Part shown: positions 18,552 to 27,839 of the stretch, one piece after another
How the letters are laid out: each line of letters starts with the position of its first letter
Position numbering within the stretch: position 1 is the first letter of the stretch
Source: Luteipulveratus flavus
GTDB taxonomy: Bacteria; Actinomycetota; Actinomycetes; Actinomycetales; Dermatophilaceae
Assembly: GCF_029080175.1 (NCBI RefSeq)
Contig: NZ_JARFJC010000008.1
Length of the DNA stretch: 64,000 nt
Direction: 5' to 3' (one strand)
Position numbers and translations under genes: made by a program
The notes under the pieces: generated by a model
Told to the model about the DNA's origin: nothing
The model's database searches: none
What the model saw: the letters and a program-made list of their open reading frames with translations, nothing else

Positions 18552-19675
18552 CCGACCTGGTGGTCTGCTCGCTGGAAGCCTGGGACGACGTCTGGCGGCG
18601 CAACCAGCACCTCGTCGACGGACTCCTGCGCCGCGACCCCACGCTGCGGGTGCTGTTCGTGGAGCCGTCCGCCGACCCGGCGTACGAGGCGGTCTCGCGT
18701 CGCCGCCCCCGGGCGGGGGCGGGGCTGCGCGCCCAGGGCGAGGTCGAGCGGCTCGCGCTGTTCCAGCCGACGAAGTGGCTCCCGCGCGCCGCCGGAGCCT
18801 TCGTCGATCAGCGGCTCGTCGCCGGCGCCCGGCGAGCGGCCCTCCGAGCCGGCTTCACCGACCCGCTGCTGTGGGTCAACGACCCCGGCTGGGCACCGCT
18901 CGCCGTCGAGACCGGGTGGCGGTCGCTGTACGACATCACCGACGACTGGCTGCTCGCGCACCGCGACCCCCGTACCCAGGCACGACTGGCCGAGTGCGAG
19001 GGGCTGCTGATGGAGCACTGCGCCGAGGTCGTGGTCTGCTCACCCGCGCTGGAACGCACCAAGGGCGCCGTACGCCCGGTCACCCTGATCCCGAACGCCG
19101 TCGACGCGGAGACCTACCGCCGCGCCGCTCGTCGTCCGGCGGACGTCGACGGTGTGCCGTACGCGCTCTACGTCGGCACCCTGCACGAGGACCGCCTCGA
19201 CGTCGACCTGGTCCTGCAGACCGCGCAGGCGCTGCGGTCCGCCTCCTCGCGAGCACGGCTCGTCCTGGTCGGGCCCAACGCCATGTCCGCCGCGAACACC
19301 CACCGGCTGCAGGCCGATCCGGTCGTCCGGCTCCTCGGCGCGCGGCCTCGCGGCCAGGTGCCCGCGTACCTGCAGCACGCGCACGCCCTGCTCGTCCCGC
19401 ATGTCGTCGACGACTTCACCGACAGCCTCGACCCGATCAAGCTGTACGAGTACCGCGCGGTCGGTCGTCCGCTGGTGGCGACGCCGGTGGCGGGGTTCCG
19501 CGAGCTCGCGGGACGGCAGGGGGTCACGGTGGCGAGCGGACCCGAGTTCGCCTCGGCGGTGGCGGGTCTCACCGGAGCGGCCTCGCGCAGGTCGTGGCCG
19601 GTGACCGTCCCGACCTGGGAGGACCGCGTCGCCGCGATGGCCACCGTGCTGGAGCGGCTCGGCGCCGCGACCTGA
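18548..19675 (+). CDS. Glycosyltransferase family 1/4, TuaH-like
   Basis: 375 residues. The opening LVVCSLEAWDDVWRRNQHL and the internal YDITDDWLLAHRDP resemble the TuaH-type group of GT-B enzymes that act in teichuronic-acid-like wall polymers. Further landmarks are IPNAVD and DSLDPIKLYEYRAVGRP. The latter replaces the usual E-x7-E with the DP-KLYEY form common in this subgroup. The ATG overlaps the previous stop by four bases. The last codons lie inside a short tandem repeat. It is last in its operon and convergent with the BY-kinase gene. Confidence 0.83.
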   Translation: MTDLVVCSLEAWDDVWRRNQHLVDGLLRRDPTLRVLFVEPSADPAYEAVSRRRPRAGAGLRAQGEVERLALFQPTKWLPRAAGAFVDQRLVAGARRAALRAGFTDPLLWVNDPGWAPLAVETGWRSLYDITDDWLLAHRDPRTQARLAECEGLLMEHCAEVVVCSPALERTKGAVRPVTLIPNAVDAETYRRAARRPADVDGVPYALYVGTLHEDRLDVDLVLQTAQALRSASSRARLVLVGPNAMSAANTHRLQADPVVRLLGARPRGQVPAYLQHAHALLVPHVVDDFTDSLDPIKLYEYRAVGRPLVATPVAGFRELAGRQGVTVASGPEFASAVAGLTGAASRRSWPVTVPTWEDRVAAMATVLERLGAAT

Positions 19676-19718
19676 CGTACGCGACCTGGCATGCGCGGCC
19701 TGACGTGCGCGCCCTGGC
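19667..19718. repeat. Imperfect 14-base tandem repeat, about four units
   Basis: Units GCGACCTGACGTAC (19667), GCGACCTGGCATGC (19681) and GCGGCCTGACGTGC (19695) are followed by a partial, diverged fourth (19709). The array covers the stop codon of the TuaH-like gene and most of the short gap to the convergent BY-kinase gene. It probably arose by replication slippage. It lacks a clear hairpin that would act as terminator. Confidence 0.55.
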
Positions 19719-19738
19719 CGGGCGCCGGAGGGCTCGGC

Positions 19739-21598
19739 TCAGTGGGCGCGCGTCGCCCCGTTGTAGCTGCCCCCGCCACCGCTGCTGCTCCCGTCGCTCC
19801 GGCCCGAGCCGCGCATCGGGCGCAGGTCCACGTGCGTGACGCTGTCGTCCGGGATGACCGCGTCGTCGGCGGGAGTCGTCGGCTCGACGGGCTGCGCGGC
19901 GGCGGGGGGCGCGACGCGGGCGGCCGTCACGGGGGCCGTCGACGGCGGAGCAGCGTTCACCGGAGCGGTGGACGCCTGCGGAGCGGTAGGCGGCTGAGGG
20001 GCGGAGGACGCCGCGGGTTCGACGTTCCAGTCGTCCTCGCCGCTGTAGTAGGCGTTGTAGCCCTTCAGCGACTTCAGCTGCGTGTGGTTCAGCGCGACCC
20101 CGAGGACGCGGGCGTCGTTGTCCCGCAGCGTCTTGACCGTCTCGGCGATGACGTTCTGCTTCGTGCTCTGCGCGGACGCGACGACGACCACGCCGTCCGC
20201 CTCGCGGGCGAGGATGAGCCCGTCGGCCAGGCCGAGGATCGGTGGGCTGTCGACGATGACGACGTCCGCGAGCCCGCGCATCTGCTGCAGAGCGGCGCCG
20301 AGGGCGTCGCTGGCGAGCAGGTCCGCCGGCTGAGCGCCGACGGACCCCGCCGCCAGCACGCTGAGCCCGAGCGTGGTCGTGGGCTGGACGACGTCGGCGA
20401 GATCGCGCTCGCTCACCTCGCGTCGGTCGTCGAGCGCCGCTCGCAGGAGCGTGGCGAGCCCGCGCGACTGGTCGGTGCAGCCGACGTAGGCGGCCGTGGT
20501 CGGCTTGCGCAGGTCTCCCTCGACAAGGAGGACGCGCTTGCCGGTCCGCGCCCACGCGATCGCGAGGTTGGCGCAGACGAAGCTCTTCCCGTCCCCGGGC
20601 TCGGGACTGGTGATGACGACGACCGGGCTGTGCACGTCCTTGGTCTGCACCTGGACCGACGTGCGCAGGGCGCGGATGCCCTCGAGGAACGGGGTGTGCC
20701 GACGGTGCTCCGCCGGGAGCGAGGTCTGCTCGCCGCGGGCCGAGGACTCGGTCGCCAGCTGGGCGAGGATCGGCACCCCGGTCAGCGACTCGATGTGTGC
20801 GCCGCCGCGGAGCCGGGTGTCGAACTGGTCGCGCAGCAGTGCGAGCCCGCAGCCGGCCATCAGCCCGGCGAGCAGAGCGCTCGCCAGGACGAGGGTGCCG
20901 CTCGACGCCGTGGACGCGCCCGCACCAGGGGCGCGCTGAACCGCGGCGGGCGCACCGGCGACCGACAGGTTCGACAGCTGCTGGGAGATGGTCTGGTAGG
21001 AGGCCGCCACGGCGTTCAGCTGCGCGGTGAGGGCCGGGTCGGAGGAGGTCGTACCGCCCGAGCCCGAGTCCGAGGAGTCGCTCGACAGGTCCCCGTTCGC
21101 CCGCATCTTCTTGGTGATCGAGTCCAGCTGGGTCCGCAGCGAGCTCTGCTGCCGCTGCAGGCTGTTGATGTTGTTCTGCTGCTGCGCGGCCAGCGCGGCG
21201 ACGTAGCCCTGGGCGAGTGCGCCCGCGCGTTCCTGGGCCTGGGCCGGGGTGTCGCCCACGGCCGCGACGGTCATCGTCTGGTTCTGGGGGTCCGGGGTCG
21301 CCTGGACGACGCTGGTGAGGGAGGCGGGCTGAGAGACGCCGAGGATCTGCGCGGCCTTGCGCAGCGACGTCTCCGACGTGACCGCCGCAGGGCCGGTGTC
21401 GATGAAGGGCTGGCCCGGGTCGCGCTGGTCACCGCTCATCGAGACCGCCACGCGGACGACCGCGGCCGAGCTGTACGTCACGTGCCGCGTCTGCATGTAC
21501 GCGACCGCGGCACCGCCGGCCAGAACCGTGCACGCCACGATGAGCAGCGCACGCTGCCACAGCACGTGGATCACCTGCTTGAACGTCAGCGTCCTCAC
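19739..21598 (-). CDS. Wzz-type chain-length regulator fused to BY-family tyrosine autokinase
   Basis: About 619 residues from GTG 21598. An N-terminal membrane segment (LLIVACTVLAGG) starts the Wzz domain. A Gln- and Ser-rich extracytoplasmic coiled region follows, then a second membrane segment (LVLASALLAGLMAGCGL), then the kinase: Walker A EPGDGKS, Walker A' LVEGDLRKP, Walker B VVIVDSPP. The tail has a tyrosine cluster (GYNAYYSG), then a Pro/Ala/Thr-rich stretch. Such proteins set chain length by cycles of self-phosphorylation. The start is uncertain: the frame is open to 21790 and no strong Shine-Dalgarno precedes 21598. A shorter paralogue is at 35531. Confidence 0.85.
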   Translation of the reverse strand: MRTLTFKQVIHVLWQRALLIVACTVLAGGAAVAYMQTRHVTYSSAAVVRVAVSMSGDQRDPGQPFIDTGPAAVTSETSLRKAAQILGVSQPASLTSVVQATPDPQNQTMTVAAVGDTPAQAQERAGALAQGYVAALAAQQQNNINSLQRQQSSLRTQLDSITKKMRANGDLSSDSSDSGSGGTTSSDPALTAQLNAVAASYQTISQQLSNLSVAGAPAAVQRAPGAGASTASSGTLVLASALLAGLMAGCGLALLRDQFDTRLRGGAHIESLTGVPILAQLATESSARGEQTSLPAEHRRHTPFLEGIRALRTSVQVQTKDVHSPVVVITSPEPGDGKSFVCANLAIAWARTGKRVLLVEGDLRKPTTAAYVGCTDQSRGLATLLRAALDDRREVSERDLADVVQPTTTLGLSVLAAGSVGAQPADLLASDALGAALQQMRGLADVVIVDSPPILGLADGLILAREADGVVVVASAQSTKQNVIAETVKTLRDNDARVLGVALNHTQLKSLKGYNAYYSGEDDWNVEPAASSAPQPPTAPQASTAPVNAAPPSTAPVTAARVAPPAAAQPVEPTTPADDAVIPDDSVTHVDLRPMRGSGRSDGSSSGGGGSYNGATRAH

Positions 21599-22049
21599 CC
21601 CCCGGCTCGTCTTCGCCCGCTGCGGGCTGAAGGCCAGTACCGACGCCTCCCATGCTAAGGGAAGACGGGTCCGCGAACGCCCGGTTGACCGACTTCCGGC
21701 GCCGATGGACGGCCTCCTCGGGTCGTCCGCCAGGCGCGCCGGTCGAGCCTCGTCCACAGGTTGGGTCGATCGTCCCCAATCGGTCCGCACGACACCGCCC
21801 GTGGCGGTAGTCTCGCGGCCGGTCCAGTCGTGTCAGCGTGCAGCCCGAGCGGTCGAGGGTGTGGCGCCGAACGACGAGGTCGACCGACACATGAGAGCTC
21901 CGCGCCACGCGCGCGGTTTGGGTGGTGCGCGCTTCGCGCCCGGGGAAAGAGCACATGCCACGTAGGGGAGCGGCAGGGAACGGCGGGGGCACCCGCCGTT
22001 CCGCGGCGTACGCGCGAGTGGGCGCGACGGGTCGACGCGGGGGGCATCG
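21599..22049. promoter_or_regulatory. 451-base divergent control region between BY-kinase and phosphosugar transferase
   Basis: No convincing gene is seen here. The region separates two divergent operons of the polysaccharide locus and carries at least two dyads: ACCGCC/GGCGGT with a 3-base spacer (21794-21808), and a strong hairpin at 21977-22002 listed separately. Part of the left side could still be coding if the BY-kinase uses a start upstream of 21598. Its length, against mostly overlapping genes elsewhere, suggests the main control point of the locus. Confidence 0.5.
21977..22002 (+). promoter_or_regulatory. Perfect 11-base inverted repeat in the leader of the phosphosugar transferase gene
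   Basis: GGAACGGCGGG (21977-21987) pairs exactly with CCCGCCGTTCC (21992-22002) around a GGCA loop. It ends 47 bases before the ATG at 22050. There is no following U-run, so as RNA it could be an attenuator-like or mRNA-stabilising stem. As DNA it could be an operator for a dimeric regulator. Confidence 0.5.
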
Positions 22050-23576
22050 ATGACCGACCTGAGCGAGGCGCCGGCGTCCGCGACGGACCGGCCGGACTCT
22101 CCTGTCGTGCGGACGTTCTCGCGGACGAGTGTCGGGGGTGACGCCGCACGCACCGGCCGCACGAGCTCCCGGTCCTCCTGGCTGCCGGGCTACCTGCGCC
22201 GCGCGCTCCAGCTCGACGTGCTGGCAGCCCTGTTCGCCGCGGCCGCTGCTGTCGCGGTCGTCCGCGTCAGCGCCGGAGCCGGCGCCGTCGGGCCCGGCGG
22301 TGCGCTGGCCGCGGTCTCGCTCGCGCCGCTGGCGTGGCTGCTGGCGATGGCCCAGGCCAGGGGTTACGAGCGGCGGCTGCTCGGCGTCGGCGCCGAGGAG
22401 CTGCGCGCGGTGCCGCGCGCGACCGTCCGGCTGCTCGCCGCGGTCGCCGTCCTCACCCTCACCGTCGGCGGGGTCCGGACCGACCTCGTACGAACGTTCC
22501 TGCTGGTGTTCGTCCCGGTCGTGCTGCTCGTCTCGCTCGGCCTGCGCTACTGGCTCCGCCAGCGGCTGCACCGCCGCCGGCACCGCGGGTTCGCGATGCA
22601 GCGCGCGGTCGTCGTCGGTGCCGGCGAGGCGGTCGACGACCTCGTGCAGGACCTGCGACGCGACGCGAGCCACGGTCTGCGTCCGGTCGCGGCGTGCACC
22701 ACGGTCGCCGGGCCGACCATCGACGGCGTGCGTCGGGGCACGCTGGAGGACGCCGTGCGGGTCGTCGACGAGCTCAGCGCCGACGTGGTCGTCGTCGCCC
22801 ACCCCTCAGGCCTGACCCCGACCCGGCTGCGCCGGCTGTCCTGGGCGCTGGAGGAGCGTGAGGTCGAGCTGATGGTCTCCCCGGGGATCATGGAGGTCGC
22901 CGGACCGCGCCTGTCCATCCGGCCGTCCTCGACGCTCTCGCTCGTCCACGTCGAGCGGCCTACCGTGCAGGGCGGCGCGCTCGCCGGGAAGGTCGTGTTC
23001 GACCGAATCGCCGCTCTCCTGCTCCTGATCCTTCTCGCGCCGCTGCTCCTCGTGCTCTCGCTGGCGGTCGCCCTCGACAGCCGCGGCCCGGTGCTCTTCC
23101 GGCAGGTCCGCGTCGGTGCGGGCGGCCGGCCGTTCCGGATGCTCAAGCTGCGATCGATGGTCGCCGACGCCGAGCAGCGGCTGGCGGACGTCCGGAGCGA
23201 GGCCGACCACGGCAACGGGCGTCTCTACAAGCGGCACGACGACCCGCGGGTCACCCGCGTCGGCCGGCTGCTGCGGCGCTACTCCCTCGACGAGCTGCCC
23301 CAGCTGGTCAACGTGCTGCGCGGGGACATGTCCCTCGTCGGCCCGCGACCACCGCTGCAGGACGAGGTCGCCGGCTACGAGGCCGACGCGATCCGGCGCC
23401 TGCGCGTCCGGCCCGGGCTCACCGGCCTCTGGCAGGTCAGCGGGCGCAGCGACCTGTCGTGGGACGAGTCGCTGCGGCTCGACCTGCGCTACGTCGACAA
23501 CTGGTCGATGATGCTCGACCTGCAGATCCTGTGGCGGACCGCGCGTGCGGTGCTGCGCGGCGAAGGAGCCTACTGA
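22050..23576 (+). CDS. Initiating polyprenyl-phosphate sugar-1-phosphate transferase (WbaP/CpsE-like)
   Basis: 508 residues. Four or five N-terminal membrane segments (to about 175) precede a CoA-binding-3-like soluble domain (AVVVGAGEAVDDL). The catalytic bacterial sugar transferase domain (about 310-508) has a membrane re-entrant helix, then FRMLKLRSM, YSLDELPQL, MSLVGPRPP and PGLTGLWQVSGR. It transfers a sugar-1-phosphate from a nucleotide sugar to undecaprenyl phosphate at the inner leaflet, committing the first sugar of each repeat unit. It heads the largest operon of the window, and its stop overlaps the lipoprotein start. Confidence 0.92.
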   Translation: MTDLSEAPASATDRPDSPVVRTFSRTSVGGDAARTGRTSSRSSWLPGYLRRALQLDVLAALFAAAAAVAVVRVSAGAGAVGPGGALAAVSLAPLAWLLAMAQARGYERRLLGVGAEELRAVPRATVRLLAAVAVLTLTVGGVRTDLVRTFLLVFVPVVLLVSLGLRYWLRQRLHRRRHRGFAMQRAVVVGAGEAVDDLVQDLRRDASHGLRPVAACTTVAGPTIDGVRRGTLEDAVRVVDELSADVVVVAHPSGLTPTRLRRLSWALEEREVELMVSPGIMEVAGPRLSIRPSSTLSLVHVERPTVQGGALAGKVVFDRIAALLLLILLAPLLLVLSLAVALDSRGPVLFRQVRVGAGGRPFRMLKLRSMVADAEQRLADVRSEADHGNGRLYKRHDDPRVTRVGRLLRRYSLDELPQLVNVLRGDMSLVGPRPPLQDEVAGYEADAIRRLRVRPGLTGLWQVSGRSDLSWDESLRLDLRYVDNWSMMLDLQILWRTARAVLRGEGAY

Positions 23577-24226
23577 TGCCGACGACGTCCCGGCCCGTCG
23601 CACTGCTGCTGTCCGCAGCGGCGCTGCTCTCCGTGACCGGCTGCAGCGGCAGCGCCGAGCCCACGTCCGCACGTACGCCGCTCGCGCCCCAGGCGGCCGC
23701 GACCGACCCGTCCGCCTCGTACACCAGCGCACCGCCCACCGGCCGGGGAGCCGAGCAGCCGACGACGGCGCCCGCTCCGCGCAAGAAGGACCTGGCGAAG
23801 CAGCCCCACGGCAGCATCCACCAGACGGTCGCGCCCCACGCGGTCCGGACCCAGCAGGCGAGTGCACGCTCGGCGACCGATGCCGGCGTGACGGTCGAGG
23901 TCACGGGTCACGCCTCGGTGAAGGCCACCGCCCGAGTCCCGGGCGAGGTCTCCGGCGACGCGGTCCGGGTGACGCTGCGCATCGCCAACGGTTCGGCCGA
24001 CCCGCTCGACCTGGACGCCGTGAGCGTCGACCTTCGGGACGCTCAGGGTGCATCGGCGTCGGCCCTCTCGACCGCTCCGACACAGCCCTTCCGGGGCCGG
24101 CTGGCGGCGGGTGGCCGGGCGTCCGGCACGTACGTCTTCGTCATCCCGACCGCGTCGCGCAAGGGCTCGACCCTGGTCGTCAGCCCCACCGCACGGTCCC
24201 TCCTCACCTTCCCGAACACCCTGTGA
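23576..24226 (+). CDS. Secreted lipoprotein with a DUF4352-like beta domain
   Basis: 216 residues. A signal peptide with lipobox V-T-G-C puts the lipidated Cys at position 23. A low-complexity Ser/Thr/Pro/Ala linker (24-90) precedes a beta-sandwich-like domain of about 110 residues (TVEVTGHASVKATARVPG and following) that resembles DUF4352-type domains. ATG 23576 overlaps the previous stop and has GGAG seven bases upstream. It lies between the initiating transferase and a giant secreted protein, so it may help display, dock or sense the polymer on the outer face. No catalytic residues can be recognised. Confidence 0.75.
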   Translation: MPTTSRPVALLLSAAALLSVTGCSGSAEPTSARTPLAPQAAATDPSASYTSAPPTGRGAEQPTTAPAPRKKDLAKQPHGSIHQTVAPHAVRTQQASARSATDAGVTVEVTGHASVKATARVPGEVSGDAVRVTLRIANGSADPLDLDAVSVDLRDAQGASASALSTAPTQPFRGRLAAGGRASGTYVFVIPTASRKGSTLVVSPTARSLLTFPNTL

Positions 24227-24282
24227 CGGCAGCGGTGCTCACCTCCTTCCTCGTTGGTTCACGGCCCGAACGGCGGTCATCG

Positions 24283-27200
24283 ATGTCCTCGCACCACCCC
24301 CTTCCCGGCGTAGCACGGCGCGTCGCGGTGCTCCTCTCCACGCTGGCGCTCGTGCTGACGACCGCGGTCACCCTCGCGACCCCGGCCCGGGCCGACGTGT
24401 CGCCCGGGCTGCCGCCGGTGCAGCAGCGGTCGGCCTCGACCGTGACGGCCGACTCGCTCCCGACCGCGCAGATCGGCAACGGCGTCGTGTGGACCCAGCT
24501 GATCGCGGGCGACACCGTGTACGCGGGCGGCGAGTTCTCCACGGCCCGTCCGCCGGGCGCCGCCGCGGGCACCAGTGAGGTGTCCCGCAACAACCTGCTC
24601 GCGTACAGCCTCTCGACCGGTCAGCTGCTGCCGTTCAACCCGTCGATGAACAGCAAGGTGTACGCCCTCGCGCTCTCGCCCGACAAGAAGCGCCTCTACG
24701 TCGGTGGCGCGTTCACGACGGTGGGCGGCGTGTGGCGCAGCCGGATCGCGGCGTTCGACACCGCCACCGGCGCCCTGATCAGCTCCTTCGCCCCGGAGGT
24801 CGGCTACAACGTCAAGTCGATCGTGGCGACGAACGACACGGTGTACGTCGGCGGTCTGTTCACCAGCGTCGCGGGCAACCAGCGGATGCACCTCGCCGCG
24901 TTCCAGGCGTCCGACGGCGCCCTGCTGACCTGGGCACCCTCGACCGACCTCAACGTGCAGGCGATGTCGCTGACGCCGGACGGCTCCAAGCTCGTCCTCG
25001 CGGGAAACTTCAGCACCATCAACGGGATTCGCGCGACCGGCCTCGGTGCGGTCGACGCCCGGACCGGCGCCGTCGTCCCGTGGAAGGCGAACCAGACGCT
25101 CTCCAACACCGGCGACACCGCCGGCTTCCTCAGCATGCGCACCGACGGCACGTACATGTACTCCACCGGATGGACGTACGGCCCCGGCGACCTCGAGGGC
25201 ACCGTCGCGATGAACCCCGCGGACGGCTCGATCGCCTGGATTGAGGACTGCCACGGCGACACGTACGACGTGTTCCCCGCCTCGAGCGGCACGGTCTACA
25301 CGGTGAGCCACGCCCACTACTGCACCAACATCGGCGGGTACTTCGAGTCCTCGCCCTGGGACACCAACCAGCGGCGGGCGCTGGCGTTCACCCGCGAGCC
25401 GACCGGCACCGTCGCGCACGACGCCGTGGCGAACCAGTACACCGACTTCTACGGGCTCCCGGCGCCGTCGATGGTCAACTGGTTCCCGACGCTGGACGTG
25501 GGCACGTTCACCGGTCAGACGCAGGCCGCCTGGACCGTCACCGGCAACGACGACTACGTCGTGATGGGCGGCGAGTTCCAGCGGGTGAACCTCAAGGGGC
25601 AGCAGGGGCTCGCACGGTTCGCGACGAAGCCGGCGGCGCCCGCGAAGCGTCCACCGTCGTTCAGCGCCGGGTCGTTCGTGCCGACGCTGCGCGGTCTCAC
25701 CGCCGGCTCGGTGCGTGTCGCGTTCCAGGCCAACAGTGACACCGACGACCTGAACCTCACCTACCGGATCGTGCGGGACGGGGACACAGCCCACCCGGTC
25801 GCCACCTTCACCGCGGCCTCCACCTTCTGGAACCGGCCCTCCCTCGGCTGGACCGACACCGGGCTGACACCGGGCTCCACGCACACCTACCGGATCAGCG
25901 CGACCGACGGTGACGGCAACACCGCTTCGGGCGACACCGCGTCCATCACCCTGCCGGCGTCCGCACCGACGAGCGCGTACGCGCGTCAGGTCCAGGACGA
26001 CGGCGCCTCGCTGTACTGGCGGTTCGGTGAGCCCTCCGGCACCGCGGTGCTGGACTGGGCGGGTGTCCGCGACGGTCTCGCGAGCAGCGGCATGACCCGC
26101 GGCGCGCCGGGCGCGATCAGTGGCGACACCGACGCGGCCGGTCGGTTCGGCGGGACCAGCACCGGTCTGGTCGCGAGCCAGGCCGCGGTCGAGGCACCGC
26201 AGAACTTCTCGGTCGAGGCGTGGGTGAAGACCAAGACCACCCGCGGCGGCCGGATCGTCGGCTTCGGCAACCGCGCCTCGGGTGCCTCGACGCGCGCCGA
26301 CCGGTTCCTGTCGATGGACGGGTCGGGCCGGATCACGCTCGGCATGTTCCCCGGCTCGGTGAAGACCGTCACGACCACCGGCGCGTACAACGACGGCGGC
26401 TGGCACCACCTGGTCGGCACCGTCGGGGCCGACGGCATGCGGCTGTACGTCGACGGCGTGCAGCGCGGTCAGCTGTCCGCCGTCGTCGGCGGCGAGAGCT
26501 ACCAGGGGTACTGGCGCGTCGGTGGCGACACGCTCTCCGGCTGGCCGAACCGGCCGGCCAGCGACTACCTGCAGGGTGACATCGACGACGTCGCCGTCTA
26601 CCCGAAGGTCATGACCGCGCCCCTGGTCGCGAACCACTACAACCTCGGCCGCTCCGGCACGCCCGCGCCGAACCTGCCTCCCACGGCGGCGTTCACCTCC
26701 TCGGCGGACTACCTCGCGGCATCCTTCGACGCGTCCGGCTCCTCCGACCCGGACGGCTCGATCGCCTCGTACGCCTGGGACTTCGGTGACGGCGCGGCGG
26801 CCGGTTCGGGCGTCTCGCCGCAGCACACCTACGCGGCGGCCGGCAGCTACCCGGTGAAGCTGACGGTCACCGACAACGACGGGGCGACCACGGTGCTGAC
26901 CCGCACGGTCACGGTGGAGAAGCGGCCCAACACCCTGCCCACCGCGTCCTTCATCTCCGCGGAGCAGGGTCTGACGTCCTCGTTCGACGCAGCCGGATCC
27001 TCCGACCCGGACGGCTCGATCGCCTCGTACGCCTGGGACTTCGGTGACGGCACGGCGGCCGGCTCGGGCGTCTCGCCGCAGCACACGTACGCGCAAGGCG
27101 GCACGTACCCGGTCAAGCTGACGGTCACCGACAACGACGGCGGTACGGCGACGGTCACCCGCTCCGTCACGGTCGTCGCGCTCGTGACGTTCGCGAAGGA

Positions 27201-27825
27201 CGAGTTCGGCCGCACCGTCACGGGTGGTCTCGGGTCGGCGGACACCGGCGGCACCTGGACGCTGAGCGGCGGAGCGTCGCTGTTCGGCGTCGACGGGAGC
27301 GTCGGCACCGTGCGGATGAGCGGTCCCGGAGCGACGGCCAAGGCCTACCTGGGCTCGGTGTCCCGGCAGGACCAGGACATCACGCTCGACGTCTCCCTCG
27401 ACAAGGTCCCGGTGGGCGCGAACGCCTACACCAGCGTCGTCGCCCGCCGGATCGGCACGAGCGACTACCGCGCCAAGGTGCTCTGGCGTCCGGACGGCCA
27501 GGTGTCGCTCTACCTCAGCCGCACGGTGTCGGGCACCGAGACCACGCTGCGCAACCTCACCGTGCCCGGCCTGACCTTCGCGGCCGGCCAGGCCGCGACA
27601 GTCCGGCTGCAGGTGTCGGGCACCGCGCCCACCACGGTGCAGGCGAAGGTGTGGAAGGCCGGCACGAGCGAGCCGACCGCGTGGACCGCCACGGCGACCG
27701 ACACGACGACCGAGCTGGCGGGCCCGGGAGGGCTCGGGGTCGAGACGTACCTGGGCAGCACGTCCACCAACGCCCCGATCGTCGCGTCGCTGGACCATCT
27801 CCTCGCGCGTAACCCGCAGCCCTGA
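24283..27825 (+). CDS. Large secreted multidomain protein (propeller, FN3, LamG, two PKD domains)
   Basis: 1180 residues. A signal peptide ends near ARA (35-37). Residues about 50-450 form a repeat-built propeller with recurring GGAFTTV/GGLFTSV/AGNFSTI turns. A fibronectin-III-like stretch (455-560) follows, then a LamG/concanavalin-like domain (565-785, with NFSVEAWVKTK and WHHLVGTV). Two PKD domains (796-881, 886-966; YAWDFGDG in both) come next, then a C-terminal beta domain (967-1180). There is no membrane anchor or sortase motif. GTG 24223, overlapping the lipoprotein stop, is an alternative start. These folds bind carbohydrate or protein outside the cell. Its place in a biosynthesis operon suggests it binds or organises the polymer. 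Confidence 0.8.
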   Translation: MSSHHPLPGVARRVAVLLSTLALVLTTAVTLATPARADVSPGLPPVQQRSASTVTADSLPTAQIGNGVVWTQLIAGDTVYAGGEFSTARPPGAAAGTSEVSRNNLLAYSLSTGQLLPFNPSMNSKVYALALSPDKKRLYVGGAFTTVGGVWRSRIAAFDTATGALISSFAPEVGYNVKSIVATNDTVYVGGLFTSVAGNQRMHLAAFQASDGALLTWAPSTDLNVQAMSLTPDGSKLVLAGNFSTINGIRATGLGAVDARTGAVVPWKANQTLSNTGDTAGFLSMRTDGTYMYSTGWTYGPGDLEGTVAMNPADGSIAWIEDCHGDTYDVFPASSGTVYTVSHAHYCTNIGGYFESSPWDTNQRRALAFTREPTGTVAHDAVANQYTDFYGLPAPSMVNWFPTLDVGTFTGQTQAAWTVTGNDDYVVMGGEFQRVNLKGQQGLARFATKPAAPAKRPPSFSAGSFVPTLRGLTAGSVRVAFQANSDTDDLNLTYRIVRDGDTAHPVATFTAASTFWNRPSLGWTDTGLTPGSTHTYRISATDGDGNTASGDTASITLPASAPTSAYARQVQDDGASLYWRFGEPSGTAVLDWAGVRDGLASSGMTRGAPGAISGDTDAAGRFGGTSTGLVASQAAVEAPQNFSVEAWVKTKTTRGGRIVGFGNRASGASTRADRFLSMDGSGRITLGMFPGSVKTVTTTGAYNDGGWHHLVGTVGADGMRLYVDGVQRGQLSAVVGGESYQGYWRVGGDTLSGWPNRPASDYLQGDIDDVAVYPKVMTAPLVANHYNLGRSGTPAPNLPPTAAFTSSADYLAASFDASGSSDPDGSIASYAWDFGDGAAAGSGVSPQHTYAAAGSYPVKLTVTDNDGATTVLTRTVTVEKRPNTLPTASFISAEQGLTSSFDAAGSSDPDGSIASYAWDFGDGTAAGSGVSPQHTYAQGGTYPVKLTVTDNDGGTATVTRSVTVVALVTFAKDEFGRTVTGGLGSADTGGTWTLSGGASLFGVDGSVGTVRMSGPGATAKAYLGSVSRQDQDITLDVSLDKVPVGANAYTSVVARRIGTSDYRAKVLWRPDGQVSLYLSRTVSGTETTLRNLTVPGLTFAAGQAATVRLQVSGTAPTTVQAKVWKAGTSEPTAWTATATDTTTELAGPGGLGVETYLGSTSTNAPIVASLDHLLARNPQP
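26743..27142 (+). repeat. Two near-identical PKD-coding repeats, 258-base period
   Basis: Bases 26743-26884 and 27001-27142 are almost the same DNA, including long runs with no change through the codons for SSDPDGSIASYAWDFGDG. Identity at silent positions shows a recent duplication or gene conversion inside the secreted multidomain gene. Tandem copies like these can recombine to change the number of PKD domains. Confidence 0.8.
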
Positions 27826-27839
27826 CGGTCAGGTCGTCG

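Noticed and set aside
24277..27798. 1173-codon open frame on the minus strand opposite the secreted multidomain gene
   Set aside because: It is an antisense shadow of a high-GC gene: composition is Arg/Gly/His-rich, there is no domain, and the plus strand shows a signal peptide and recognisable folds.
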